The notes: generated from the letters alone by a model not told the origin. Positions 17,505-28,454 are shown, numbered from the stretch's first letter. The stretch: DNA of 64,000 nucleotides from Micromonospora arborensis (GCF_003205615.1 NZ_PYBV01000021.1:186001-250000); one strand, 5' to 3'. Translations and numbers: made by a program.

Positions 17505-17960
17505 CCCACTCGTTGTCCACAGCTTGTTATCCACCGTCGGTGGATAACTACGGTCCGTCCTTCGCCGGTTACCCACAGGCTGTGGAGAAACCCTGTGTAC
17601 GGAGCTGTGGACGCCTGGGGACAACCGGCACGTTATCCACCGATGATCGTCGACCTGTGTACGAGCTGTTGAAGGTTCTGGGGATGACGGCAATGGTGAT
17701 CTTCGTCGTGATCCACAGGCTTGGGGAGAAAGTCGGTGGATTACCGGTGGACAACCGGTGGACAACGGTGGACAACCGGCCGTCGAGATCGGCCTGTGGA
17801 CAGGCAAGCCGGTTGTACCCCCGGTTCTCCACAGCTAAATCACCGGTGGATAACCTGTCTGAGCTGCGCAGACCCGGGTTTTCCACAGTTTGCACAGGTG
17901 CGATGAAGACGATGAGTTATCTCTTCTAAGAGAACAAAAACCAATCATCACCGTTGGGCT
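17505..17960. other. oriC: Chromosomal replication origin oriC
   Basis: The dnaA-dnaN gap holds at least 15 DnaA-box-like 9-mers in both orientations: TTGTCCACA 17513, TTATCCACC 17527, GGTGGATAA 17539, TTACCCACA 17569, TGTGGAGAA 17581, TTATCCACC 17633, TGATCCACA 17709, GGTGGATTA 17735, GGTGGACAA 17746, 17757 and 17767, TGTGGACAG 17795, TTCTCCACA 17825, GGTGGATAA 17845, TTTTCCACA 17879. Three GGTGGACAA copies are spaced 11 and 10 bp apart, one helical turn. The segment 17915-17955 is the most AT-rich here and is the best candidate unwinding element. Confidence 0.95.
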
Positions 17961-18141
17961 TTCTGTGGATCGTGCCGAGCGCTGCCGGATCAGCCCGTCA
18001 GCACCGACACGATCCATGGGGTCGGGCGCACAGCCGATGTCCCCGCGCCCTAAGGTGCGATGGGTACCCGCACGGTCGGGCGGGACGGTAGGCAGCGGTC
18101 GGCATGAGAGAGTTGTCGCTGACGTCGACGCGGAGGCATTG

Positions 18142-19275
18142 ATGAAGTTCCGAGTGGAGCGCGACGCGCTCGCCGAGGCCGTGGCGTGGACCGCGAAGAG
18201 CCTGCCCAACCGGCCATCCGTTCCGGTGCTCGCCGGGGTGATGCTCCGGGTCACCGATGGCAACCTGCGGGTTTCCGGGTTCGACTACGAGGTCTCCAGC
18301 CAGGTGACCGTTGAGGTGCAGGGTGACGCCGACGGCGCCGCGCTCGTCTCCGGCCGCCTGCTCGCCGAGATCACGAAGGCGTTGCCGGCCAAGCCGGTCG
18401 ACATCGCCGCGGTCGGCGCCCACCTCGAGCTGGTCTGCGGCAGCGCCCGGTTCACCCTGCCCACCATGCCGGTGGAGGACTACCCCGCGCTGCCAGAGAT
18501 GCCGCAGAGCGCCGGCACGGTCGACGCGGCCGCGTTCGCCACGGCGGTCTCCCAGGTGGCCATCGCGGCCGGCCGGGACGAGACGCTGCCGATGATGACC
18601 GGCGTCCGTGTCGAGCTCTCCGGCAACACGCTGTCGATGCTCGCCACCGACCGTTACCGGCTGGCGCTGCGCGAGATCCAGTGGCAGCCGGACGACCCCG
18701 AGGTGAGCATCAACGCCCTGGTGCCAGCCCGCACCCTGAACGACACCGCCAAGGCCCTCGGCCCGCTGGGTGGCGAGGTCACGCTCGCCCTCGCCCAGGG
18801 CGCCGCTGGCGAGGGCATGGTCGGCCTGGCTGGGGGCACCCGACGCACCACCAGCCGCCTGCTGGACGGCGCCAACTACCCACCGGTGCGTTCGCTCTTC
18901 CCGGCCACCCACAACGCCGCGGCACGCGTGCCGGTCAGCACCCTGATCGAGGTGGTCAAGCGGGTCGCGTTGGTCGCCGAGCGGGCCACCCCGGTGCTGC
19001 TCAGCTTCAGCGCTGACGGCCTGGTGGTCGAGGCGGGCGGTTCCGAGGAGGCACGGGCCAGCGAGGCGATGGAGGCCACCTTCACCGGCGACGCGCTGAC
19101 CATCGGGTTCAACCCGCAGTACCTCATCGACGGCCTGGCCAACCTGGGGTCCCAGACCGCCGTGCTCTCGTTCGTCGACGCCTTCAAGCCTGCGGTGATC
19201 TCCCCCGCCGGCGAGGATGGCGAGGTCATTCCGGGGTACCGGTACCTCATCATGCCGATCCGCGTTTCCCGCTGA
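18142..19275 (+). CDS. dnaN: DNA polymerase III beta subunit (sliding clamp)
   Basis: 377 residues, three repeated clamp folds. The N-terminus MKFRVERDALAEAVAWTAKSLP and the C-terminus YRYLIMPIRVS are characteristic. It forms the ring that tethers polymerase III to DNA. The ATG at 18142 has GGAGG a few bases upstream; the frame is open further upstream into oriC but without conserved sequence. It is the first gene after oriC and precedes gnd and recF. Confidence 0.98.
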   Translation: MKFRVERDALAEAVAWTAKSLPNRPSVPVLAGVMLRVTDGNLRVSGFDYEVSSQVTVEVQGDADGAALVSGRLLAEITKALPAKPVDIAAVGAHLELVCGSARFTLPTMPVEDYPALPEMPQSAGTVDAAAFATAVSQVAIAAGRDETLPMMTGVRVELSGNTLSMLATDRYRLALREIQWQPDDPEVSINALVPARTLNDTAKALGPLGGEVTLALAQGAAGEGMVGLAGGTRRTTSRLLDGANYPPVRSLFPATHNAAARVPVSTLIEVVKRVALVAERATPVLLSFSADGLVVEAGGSEEARASEAMEATFTGDALTIGFNPQYLIDGLANLGSQTAVLSFVDAFKPAVISPAGEDGEVIPGYRYLIMPIRVSR

Positions 19276-19315
19276 TCGCGCCAAGCAACACCCAGATCCA
19301 CGGAGGTAGAAACAC

Positions 19316-20188
19316 ATGCAGCTCGGCCTTGTAGGACTCGGCCGTATGGGCGGCAACATGCGGGAGCGGTTGCGTGCCGCTGGTCACGACGTCGTCGGTT
19401 TCGACCACAACGCGCAGCTCAGCGACGTTGCGACCATCGCAGGCCTGGCAGAGAAGCTTGAGTCGCCCCGTGCGGTTTGGGTCATGGTGCCCGCCGGTGT
19501 CACCGACGCCACCATCGACGAGCTCGCCGCGGTGCTCGGCGAGGGCGACATCATCATCGACGGCGGCAACTCCCGCTTCAGCGACGACGCCCCGCGGGCC
19601 GAACGGCTCAACGAGTTGGGCATCGGCTACCTCGACGTCGGCGTCTCCGGTGGTGTCTGGGGCCGGCAGAACGGCTACGGCCTGATGGTCGGCGGCGCCC
19701 AGGAGCACGTCGACCGGCTGATGCCGATCTTCGACGCTCTGAAGCCGGAGGGCGAGTTCGGTTTCGTGCACGCCGGGCCGGTCGGCGCCGGGCACTACTC
19801 GAAGATGGTGCACAACGGCATCGAGTACGGCCTGATGCACGCCTACGCCGAGGGCTACGAGCTGATGGCCGCCTCCGAGCTGGTGACCAACGTGCCGGGG
19901 GTCATCAAGTCCTGGCGGGAGGGCACCGTCGTCCGCTCCTGGCTGCTCGACCTGCTGGACCGGGCGCTCGACGAGGACCCGGAGCTGGCCGACCTGAGCG
20001 GCTACACGGAGGACACCGGCGAGGGCCGGTGGACCGTCGACGAGGCGGTCCGGCTGGCCGTGCCGCTGAACGTCATCACCGCTTCGCTGTTCGCCCGGTT
20101 CGCCTCGCGGCAGGACGACTCGCCCGCCATGAAGGCCGTTTCCGCGCTGCGCCAGCAGTTCGGCGGCCACGCCGTCCACAAGCGCTGA
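19316..20188 (+). CDS. gnd: 6-phosphogluconate dehydrogenase, decarboxylating (short form)
   Basis: 290 residues, the short GndA/YqeC-like form rather than the 470-residue enzyme. It would oxidise 6-phosphogluconate to ribulose 5-phosphate and CO2 in the pentose phosphate pathway. The dinucleotide-binding GLVGLGRMGGNM is at 4-15, substrate-site GGNSRFSDD and VSGGVWGRQNGYGLMVGG follow, and the catalytic Lys region is GAGHYSKMVHNGIEYG. GGAGGT precedes the start. Its location between dnaN and recF is a known actinobacterial arrangement. Confidence 0.95.
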   Translation: MQLGLVGLGRMGGNMRERLRAAGHDVVGFDHNAQLSDVATIAGLAEKLESPRAVWVMVPAGVTDATIDELAAVLGEGDIIIDGGNSRFSDDAPRAERLNELGIGYLDVGVSGGVWGRQNGYGLMVGGAQEHVDRLMPIFDALKPEGEFGFVHAGPVGAGHYSKMVHNGIEYGLMHAYAEGYELMAASELVTNVPGVIKSWREGTVVRSWLLDLLDRALDEDPELADLSGYTEDTGEGRWTVDEAVRLAVPLNVITASLFARFASRQDDSPAMKAVSALRQQFGGHAVHKR

Positions 20189-20204
20189 GCGGTATCCACA
20201 ACCT

Positions 20205-21338
20205 GTGTACGTTCACCGGCTGGAACTTGTCGACTTCCGCTCGTACGAGCGGGTGGCCGTCGACCTCCAGCCGGGGGCGAACGTCCTGATCGGCGCCAAC
20301 GGCGTCGGCAAGACCAACCTCGTCGAGGCGCTGGGCTACGTGGCGACCCTGGATTCGCACCGGGTCGCCACGGACGCCCCTCTGGTCCGGATGGGGGCCG
20401 CGTCCGCGGTGATCCGCTGCGCCGTGGTCCACGACGGGCGGGAGCTCCTGGTCGAGCTGGAGATCGTGCCCGGTAAGGCCAACCGGGCCCGGCTGGGCCG
20501 ATCACCGGCCCGGCGGGCGCGGGACGTGCTCGGCGCCCTGCGACTCGTGCTCTTCGCCCCGGAAGACCTTGAGTTGGTCCGGGGCGATCCGGCCGAGCGC
20601 CGGCGCTACCTGGACGACCTGCTGGTCAACCGGCAGCCCCGGTTCGCGGGTGTGCGGGCCGACTACGAGCGGGTGGTCAAGCAACGCAACGCGCTGCTGC
20701 GCACCGCCTACCTGGCACGTAAGACCGGCGGATCGCGGGGCGGCGACCTCGGCACCCTCGCCGTCTGGGACACCCACCTGGCCCAGCACGGCGCGGAGTT
20801 GCTCGCCGGCAGACTGGAACTCGTCGCCGCCCTCACCCCGCACGTCGCCAAGGCGTACGACGCGGTGGCCGCCGGTCGAGGTGCGGCGAGCATCGCCTAC
20901 CGGCCCTCGATCGAGCTGGCCGAGCCGACCACCGACCGGGCGGCGCTGGCCGACGCGCTGACCGCCGCCCTGGCCGCGTCCCGCTCCGCCGAGATCGAAC
21001 GGGGCACGACCCTGGTCGGCCCACACCGGGACGAACTGGCGCTGGCTCTCGGCCCACTGCCGGCCAAGGGGTACGCCAGCCACGGCGAGTCGTGGTCGTT
21101 CGCGCTGGCGCTGCGGCTGGCCGGGTACGACCTGCTGCGCGCCGACGGCATCGAGCCGGTGCTGGTGCTCGACGATGTCTTCGCGGAGTTGGACACCGGC
21201 CGCCGGGAGCGGTTGGCGGAGCTGGTCAGCGGGGCGAGTCAGCTGCTGGTCACCTGTGCGGTGGACGACGACGTGCCGGCCGCTCTGCGCGGCACCCGCT
21301 ACCAGGTTGGCGAAGGGACGGTACGCCGTGTCGGATGA
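20205..21338 (+). CDS. recF: DNA replication and repair protein RecF
   Basis: 377 residues, SMC-like ATPase that helps load RecA at gaps. It starts MYVHRLELVDFRSY, with Walker A GANGVGKTN at about 30-38, the signature around VRGDPAERRRYLDDLL and Walker B VLVLDDVFAELD near the end. GTG 20205 lies 16 bp after gnd; the gap contains a DnaA-box-like TATCCACAA. The stop overlaps the dciA start by 11 bp. Confidence 0.97.
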   Translation: MYVHRLELVDFRSYERVAVDLQPGANVLIGANGVGKTNLVEALGYVATLDSHRVATDAPLVRMGAASAVIRCAVVHDGRELLVELEIVPGKANRARLGRSPARRARDVLGALRLVLFAPEDLELVRGDPAERRRYLDDLLVNRQPRFAGVRADYERVVKQRNALLRTAYLARKTGGSRGGDLGTLAVWDTHLAQHGAELLAGRLELVAALTPHVAKAYDAVAAGRGAASIAYRPSIELAEPTTDRAALADALTAALAASRSAEIERGTTLVGPHRDELALALGPLPAKGYASHGESWSFALALRLAGYDLLRADGIEPVLVLDDVFAELDTGRRERLAELVSGASQLLVTCAVDDDVPAALRGTRYQVGEGTVRRVG

Positions 21339-21945
21339 GCCACGCCCCAAACGACCCGAGAGCGCCGGAGGCGACGCTGCGGCCGCGCGTACCCCTGGGG
21401 CGCAGGCATCGGGTGGTGAGCCGGCGGCGACCGCCAGCGGGCCGGAGTTGGCCCGTGCGGTGCTCGACGCGGCGCTGTCCCGGCGGCAGGCGGCGGCTCG
21501 CGCCCGGCGTACCCCCGGCGGCGCAGGCGGCGACGCTGCCGGCGGCTCGGGGCGCCGGTTGCGTGGCTACTCCGGCCCCGGCCCCGACCCGCGTGACCCC
21601 CAGCCGCTCAGCGCCGTGCTGAACCGGTTGGTGAAGGCGCGTGGCTGGCAGCAGCCGGCGGCCGAGGCCACCGTGTTCGGTGCCTGGGAGCGGGTTGTCG
21701 GCGCGGAGGTGGCCCAGCACAGTCGCCCGGTCAAGCTGGAGAACGGCGAGCTGACCGTCGAGGCGCGCTCGACCGCCTGGGCGACCCAGCTGCGTCTGCT
21801 GGCGGGCTCGCTGCTCAAGCAGATCGCCAGCGAGGTTGGCCACAACGTGGTGCGCAAGCTGCACATCCACGGCCCGGCCGCGCCCTCCTGGGGGAAGGGG
21901 CCGCGCCGGGTGCGTGGTCGGGGCCCACGCGACACGTACGGCTGA
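21328..21945 (+). CDS. dciA: DciA-like protein (DUF721), replicative helicase loader/operator
   Basis: 205 residues. After a low-complexity Ala/Arg-rich N-terminus (about 1-90) the DUF721 domain begins at LSAVLNRLVKARGWQ and continues with VFGAWERVVGAEVAQHSRPVKLENGELTVEARSTAW (split at about 115-155), typical of DciA. DciA interacts with the DnaB helicase in bacteria lacking DnaC. GTG 21328 overlaps recF by 11 bp, as commonly seen for this gene pair, suggesting translational coupling. Confidence 0.9.
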   Translation: MSDEPRPKRPESAGGDAAAARTPGAQASGGEPAATASGPELARAVLDAALSRRQAAARARRTPGGAGGDAAGGSGRRLRGYSGPGPDPRDPQPLSAVLNRLVKARGWQQPAAEATVFGAWERVVGAEVAQHSRPVKLENGELTVEARSTAWATQLRLLAGSLLKQIASEVGHNVVRKLHIHGPAAPSWGKGPRRVRGRGPRDTYG

Positions 21946-21955
21946 GTCGCCTCCC

Positions 21956-22183
21956 TCAGCTCCGCCGGCCGGCGTCGCGGGCTGCCCGCTTCTGTTCGCG
22001 CTGCTCCCGGGTGTAGCGCTTGCGCTCGGCGAGGTCGCGTTTCCACGCCTCGCGGGCCTCGGCGGAGCCGCCCTGCACCGCACCCTGGACACCCTCGGCC
22101 GGGCCGGCCAGGTGCCGGAAGGCCCAACGCATCAATCGGCCACCCTCGCCCGGGGCCCTGGTGGCCGCGCCGTCGTCACTCAT
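21956..22183 (-). CDS. Small highly charged hypothetical protein
   Basis: 75 residues. ATG 22183 is preceded by GGGAGAGGGCGACAG, a good ribosome-binding site. The middle is a short Gly/Ala region and the C-terminal 30 residues are rich in Arg, Lys and Glu, likely an alpha-helix (EAREAWKRDLAERKRYT). No family is recognised. It is convergent with dciA (10 bp apart) and divergent from the OhrR-like gene, so it could share the palindromic operator at 22225-22252. Confidence 0.6.
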   Translation of the reverse strand: MSDDGAATRAPGEGGRLMRWAFRHLAGPAEGVQGAVQGGSAEAREAWKRDLAERKRYTREQREQKRAARDAGRRS

Positions 22184-22224
22184 CTGTCGCCCTCTCCCGC
22201 GTTGTGCCTGTCGCAGCAGCGTTA

Positions 22225-22252
22225 ATTGGCCTACCAATGGTTGGTGCACCAA
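22225..22252. promoter_or_regulatory. Double palindrome upstream of the OhrR-like regulator
   Basis: Two inverted repeats, ATTGGcctaCCAAT (22225-22238) and TTGGTGCACCAA (22241-22252, perfect), are centred 15 bp apart. They lie in the 109-bp space between the divergent small ORF and the regulator gene and end about 40 bp before the regulator start. Likely the autoregulatory operator. Confidence 0.75.
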
Positions 22253-22292
22253 TGATCGGTACGATAGTCACCGTGCTGGGGAAGGGCAACCG

Positions 22293-22793
22293 ATGAGCGA
22301 ACAACCAGAAGGCGTCGACCCGTTGGCGCTGGAGCAGCAGGTCTGCTTCGCCCTCTCGGTGGCCGCGCGCAGCGTGGTGGCCGTCTACCGGCCACTCCTG
22401 GAACCGATGGGGCTGACCCATCCGCAGTACCTGGTCATGCTGGCGCTCTGGCAGCACGCGCCCTTGTCCGGTCGCGAACTCAGCCGCCTGTTGCAGCTCG
22501 ACCCGGGCACACTGTCACCCCTGCTCAAGCGGCTCGAATCGGCCGGCTACCTGCGCCGGGAACGCGATCCCAGCGACGAGCGCAGCCTCGCCGTCACCCT
22601 CACCGCCAGTGGTGCCGCCCTGCGCAGCCAGGCGGAGCTGATCCCAGCCGCGATCGTGCAACGACTCGGGCTGCCCGTCGAGGACCTGCGACACCTGCAC
22701 GCGGTGCTGACACAGGTGATCGCGGCGGCCAACCGGCCGGGCGGCGACCAGGCCGCGCCGGAGGCCGACGCGGCGGCTCAGGCGTCGGCGTAG
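22293..22793 (+). CDS. MarR-family regulator, OhrR-like peroxide sensor
   Basis: 166 residues. The opening LEQQVCFALSVAARSVVAVY (residues 12-31) and THPQYLVMLALWQHAPLSG match the OhrR subgroup, whose reactive cysteine (C18 here) is oxidised by organic hydroperoxides and releases DNA. The winged helix-turn-helix covers about 50-115 (LSGRELSRLLQLDPGTLSPLLKRLE). GAAGGG precedes ATG 22293. No ohr peroxidase gene is adjacent, so its targets may be elsewhere. It overlaps the convergent downstream gene by 16 bp. Confidence 0.88.
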   Translation: MSEQPEGVDPLALEQQVCFALSVAARSVVAVYRPLLEPMGLTHPQYLVMLALWQHAPLSGRELSRLLQLDPGTLSPLLKRLESAGYLRRERDPSDERSLAVTLTASGAALRSQAELIPAAIVQRLGLPVEDLRHLHAVLTQVIAAANRPGGDQAAPEADAAAQASA

Positions 22794-23332
22794 ACGGCGA
22801 AACCGCGCTCGGCGCAGCGTCGGTAGAACGCGGCCAGCACGCCCAACTCGGCGCAGGTGAAATTCCACTGCGGCGGGTCGCCGCGCTCGTCACGCAGCGC
22901 GTCGAGGCGGCTCTCCAGCCACCGCAGTTGCTGCTCGGCCAGCCTGCCGTCGCCGAGTAGCGAGCGGAGCACGGTGCTCACCGACTCGAAGGTGACCGAC
23001 TCACCGAACGGCCGGTGCCCGGCCACGAACCTCTCGATGCCGCCGGCGATCCAGGAGCAGCCGTCGGGGTCGATCACCGGGTCCTCGTCCTCGGCGGCGG
23101 CGTCTGTGGCGTACAACACACCTTCGAGGCCGAGGAGAAGATCCACCAACTCGGTGTACGCGGTCGCCCGGATGGTGCCGGTCTTCGCGATGAGTTCGGC
23201 CAGCGCCGCGGTCGGCGCGGAGATTCGCGGCAGGTCGACGATCTCGCCGAAGTCGACGAACTCGGCCGGCGCGACCGGGTCGTAGAAGCGGCCGGTCCGC
23301 GGCCAGTGCACCGCGACGTTGTCCAGCCCCAT
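22778..23332 (-). CDS. Hypothetical protein, 184 residues
   Basis: ATG 23332 is preceded by AAGAGGTGACAG, a good ribosome-binding site, and codon use is coding-like. The protein is acidic, mostly helical by composition, with WIAGGIERFVAGHRPFGE in the middle and a conserved-looking tail WNFTCAELGVLAAFYRRC. No signal peptide, membrane segment or known motif is seen, and no function is proposed. Its 3' end overlaps that of the OhrR-like gene on the other strand, and it lies upstream of, and divergent from, gyrB. Confidence 0.7.
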   Translation of the reverse strand: MGLDNVAVHWPRTGRFYDPVAPAEFVDFGEIVDLPRISAPTAALAELIAKTGTIRATAYTELVDLLLGLEGVLYATDAAAEDEDPVIDPDGCSWIAGGIERFVAGHRPFGESVTFESVSTVLRSLLGDGRLAEQQLRWLESRLDALRDERGDPPQWNFTCAELGVLAAFYRRCAERGFAVYADA

Positions 23333-23854
23333 CTGTCACCTCTTAAAGAGCACGTGTCGGGTCGATCGGGTCGATCGTCCCGGTTCCGGTGGGTAAAGAT
23401 CAAGGCGGGTTCCCGGGGCGCCGCAAACGTACGGCACGGACGCTCCGGCCGCGACCCCCGACCCGCCCGGCCGCGGGTCAACCCGTTCGGGGACGGCGCG
23501 TGCGATCGGACCCTGGCGTGTGGGGGGAGTCGCGGGCAACGGGGTTCTGCCGGCTACGGACTTCTCAGCCGCCTCTCTGAGGGTGCCGAGTGGTGGTTCT
23601 GTCCTCCGCGCACAGTAGGATTGACAGCGAGACGAAGACCCGGTGCGGGAGAGGGACGGGGCCGGTGGCCCCAGGTTCATTCTCCACGTCGGGTCGAGCC
23701 GATCGCGATCCGCGGGCAACCGCGGCGACCGGCGCGTTCGACCCGTTGTCCGGAGGTCTCCGGCACCGGTCCACGCGCCGACGTCGCGTCCTGTCCGCCG
23801 AACCCGCGCCCGCCGCGCCCTACCGGCGCGGCTGACGCGAGAAAGTGGCCGAGG
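23333..23854 (+). promoter_or_regulatory. gyrB upstream region
   Basis: 522 bp without a convincing gene. A TAGGAT hexamer at 23616-23621 resembles an actinobacterial -10 box, which would give a leader of about 230 nt before gyrB; no clear -35 was found. A GGGTCGATC direct repeat lies near 23357-23375, close to the divergent gene. Confidence 0.4.
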
Positions 23855-25801
<1,947 letters not shown>

Positions 25802-25809
25802 CAGACCGT

Positions 25810-25844
25810 GGTGGAGCGGCCGGGCAGTGCCCGGCCGCTCCACC
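25810..25844 (+). terminator. Perfect 16-bp hairpin between gyrB and gyrA
   Basis: Arms 25810-25825 and 25829-25844 pair without mismatch around an AGT loop, 8 bp after the gyrB stop. No T-run follows. It may attenuate gyrB transcription before gyrA or stabilise the gyrB 3' end. Confidence 0.8.
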
Positions 25845-25855
25845 GGTCCACAGAG

Positions 25856-25895
25856 TTATCCACAGCTTGGCCGGTATCCACAGCGGTTATCCACA
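25856..25895. promoter_or_regulatory. Three DnaA boxes upstream of gyrA
   Basis: TTATCCACA (25856-25864, perfect), GTATCCACA (25874-25882) and TTATCCACA (25887-25895, perfect) lie in one orientation within 40 bp, between the gyrB hairpin and the gyrA start. They may let DnaA regulate gyrA or titrate DnaA. Confidence 0.85.
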
Positions 25896-25931
25896 GCACG
25901 AAAACGACTCTGAGTCTGATAAGGGTATACA

Positions 25932-28454
25932 GTGACCGATTCTCCCGAGTCCACACCGAACGAGCCCGAGGTCCCCGCCGAGGCCATCGCCGCCGTGGTC
26001 GCACACGACCGGATCGAACCGGTCGGGCTCGAGGTGGAGATGCAGCGCTCCTACCTCGACTACGCGATGAGCGTCATCGTCGGGCGTGCGCTGCCGGACG
26101 TGCGGGACGGGCTCAAGCCGGTCCACCGCAAGATCCTCTACGCCATGTTCGACTCCGGCTACCGCCCGGACCGCGGCTACGTGAAGTGCTCCCGCGTCGT
26201 CGGCGACGTGATGGGTCAGTTCCACCCGCACGGCGACTCGGCGATCTACGACGCGCTGGTCCGGATGGCGCAGCCCTGGTCGCTGCGTTATCCGCTGGTC
26301 GACGGCAACGGCAACTTCGGCTCCCCGGGTAACGACCCGGCCGCCGCGATGCGATACACCGAGTGCAAGCTCGACCCCCTCGCCATGGAGATGCTGCGGG
26401 ACATCGACGAGGACACCGTCGACCTGCAGGACAACTACGACGGCCGGGCCAAGGAGCCCACCATCCTGCCGTCGCGGATTCCCAACCTCCTGGTGAACGG
26501 CTCCGAGGGCATCGCGGTCGGCATGGCCACCAAGATCCCTCCGCACAACCTGCGGGAGATCGGCGCGGCGGTGCAGTGGTGCCTGGAGCACCCGGAGGAG
26601 GACGAGGAGACCACCCTCGAAGCCCTGCTCGGCATCGTCAAGGGCCCGGACTTCCCGACCCACGGCCTGATCGTCGGCACCACCGCGATCCAGGACGCGT
26701 ACCGCACCGGTCGCGGCTCGATCCGGATGCGCGCCGTGGTGGAGGTCGAGGAGGACAAGCGGGGTCGGCCCTGCCTGGTCGTCAGCGAGCTGCCCTACCA
26801 GGTCAACCCGGACAACCTCGCCGAGCGGATCGCCGAGCTGATCAAGGAGGGCAAGCTCGCCGGGATCGCCGACATCCGCGACGAGTCCTCCGGCCGTACC
26901 GGCATGCGGATCGTGCTGGTGCTCAAGCGCGACGCGGTCGCGAAGGTCGTGCTGAACAACCTCTACAAGCACACCCAGCTCCAGGAGACCTTCGGCGCCA
27001 ACATGCTGGCCCTGGTCGACGGGGTGCCGCGCACGCTCAACCTGGCGCAGTTCATCCGCTACTACGTCGAGCACCAGATCGACGTGATCCGTCGGCGGAC
27101 CGCTTTCCGACTGCGCAAGGCTGAGGAGCGGGCGCACATCCTGCGCGGTCTGGGTAAGGCGCTGGACGCGCTGGACGAGGTGATCGCACTGATCCGGCGG
27201 TCGCCGACCGTGGACGACGCCCGGCAGGGCCTGATCCGGCTGCTGGAGATCGACGAGATCCAGGCGACCGCGATCCTGGACATGCAGCTGCGCCGCCTCG
27301 CCGCGTTGGAGCGGCAGCGGATCGTGGACGACCTGGCCAAGCTTGAGCTCGAGATCGCCGATCTCAAGGACATCCTGGCCAAGCCGGAGCGGCAGCGGAA
27401 GATCGTCTCGGAGGAGCTCGGCGAGATCGTCGCCAAGTGGGGCGACGATCGGCGTACGCAGATCATTCCGTTCGACGGCGAGGTCTCGATGGAGGACCTC
27501 ATCGCCCGCGAGGATGTGGTCGTCACGATCACCCGGACCGGGTACGCCAAGCGGACCAAGGTCGATCTCTACCGCTCGCAGCGGCGCGGCGGTAAGGGCG
27601 TCAGTGGCGCCACGCTGCGGCAGGACGACATCGTCAGCCACTTCTTCGTCTGCTCGACCCACGACTGGATCCTGTTCCTGACGAACAAGGGCCGGGTCTA
27701 CCGGGCCAAGGCGTACGAGTTGCCGGAGGCCAGTAGGGTAGCCAAGGGCCAACACGTGGCCAACCTGCTCGCCTTCCAACCCGACGAGCAGATCGCGCAG
27801 ATCATCGAAATCCCGAACTACCAGGTAGCCCCCTATCTGGTACTGGCCACGAAGAACGGCCTGGTGAAGAAGACGCGGCTCGAGGAGTTCGACTCCAACC
27901 GTTCCGGCGGAATCATCGCGATCAACCTGCGCGATGAGGACGAGCTGGTCGGTGCTGCGCTGGTTGCGCCGGAAAATGACCTGCTGCTGGTCTCCAAGAA
28001 GGCACAGGCGATCCGGTTCAACGCCTCGGACGAGGCGCTGCGGCCGATGGGGCGGGCAACCTCGGGCGTGATCGGCATGCGCTTCACGGACGACGACGTC
28101 CTGCTCGCCATGGAGGTCGTGCGGGAGGGCCTGGACGTTCTGGTGGCCACGAACGGGGGATACGCGAAGCGGACCCCGATCGAGGAATACCCGGTGCAGG
28201 GCCGGGGAGGTAAGGGCGTGTTGACTGCGAAGATCACCGAGCGGCGCGGTGGTCTGGTCGGCGCGGTGGTGATCGATCCGGACGATGAGCTCTTCGCGAT
28301 CACCAGCAACGGTGGTGTCATCCGGACTCCGGTGAAGCCTGTACGCCGTACGCGTGACCGGAACACAATGGGGGTCAAGCTGATGGACCTCCCGGACGGC
28401 GTGACTATCGTGGCGATTGCTCGCAATGCCGACGAGCCTGACGAACAGGACTAG
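25932..28454 (+). CDS. gyrA: DNA gyrase subunit A
   Basis: 840 residues. The winged-helix domain carries the catalytic tyrosine Y142 in AAAMRYTECKL. The quinolone-resistance region reads HPHGDSAIYDALVRMAQ with Ser103 and Asp107 at the positions equivalent to E. coli Ser83 and Asp87, the usual susceptible residues in E. coli. The C-terminal beta-pinwheel contains the GyrA box QRRGGKG. GTG 25932 starts the conserved frame. A GGGTATACAGTG just before the start includes a TATACA -10-like hexamer, though too close for a normal leader. DUF3566 follows after 4 bp. Confidence 0.98.
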   Translation: MTDSPESTPNEPEVPAEAIAAVVAHDRIEPVGLEVEMQRSYLDYAMSVIVGRALPDVRDGLKPVHRKILYAMFDSGYRPDRGYVKCSRVVGDVMGQFHPHGDSAIYDALVRMAQPWSLRYPLVDGNGNFGSPGNDPAAAMRYTECKLDPLAMEMLRDIDEDTVDLQDNYDGRAKEPTILPSRIPNLLVNGSEGIAVGMATKIPPHNLREIGAAVQWCLEHPEEDEETTLEALLGIVKGPDFPTHGLIVGTTAIQDAYRTGRGSIRMRAVVEVEEDKRGRPCLVVSELPYQVNPDNLAERIAELIKEGKLAGIADIRDESSGRTGMRIVLVLKRDAVAKVVLNNLYKHTQLQETFGANMLALVDGVPRTLNLAQFIRYYVEHQIDVIRRRTAFRLRKAEERAHILRGLGKALDALDEVIALIRRSPTVDDARQGLIRLLEIDEIQATAILDMQLRRLAALERQRIVDDLAKLELEIADLKDILAKPERQRKIVSEELGEIVAKWGDDRRTQIIPFDGEVSMEDLIAREDVVVTITRTGYAKRTKVDLYRSQRRGGKGVSGATLRQDDIVSHFFVCSTHDWILFLTNKGRVYRAKAYELPEASRVAKGQHVANLLAFQPDEQIAQIIEIPNYQVAPYLVLATKNGLVKKTRLEEFDSNRSGGIIAINLRDEDELVGAALVAPENDLLLVSKKAQAIRFNASDEALRPMGRATSGVIGMRFTDDDVLLAMEVVREGLDVLVATNGGYAKRTPIEEYPVQGRGGKGVLTAKITERRGGLVGAVVIDPDDELFAITSNGGVIRTPVKPVRRTRDRNTMGVKLMDLPDGVTIVAIARNADEPDEQD

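Noticed and set aside
23015..23854. 280-residue N-terminal extension of GyrB
   Set aside because: The frame is open but the sequence is low complexity and unlike gyrase; it also overlaps a divergent gene.
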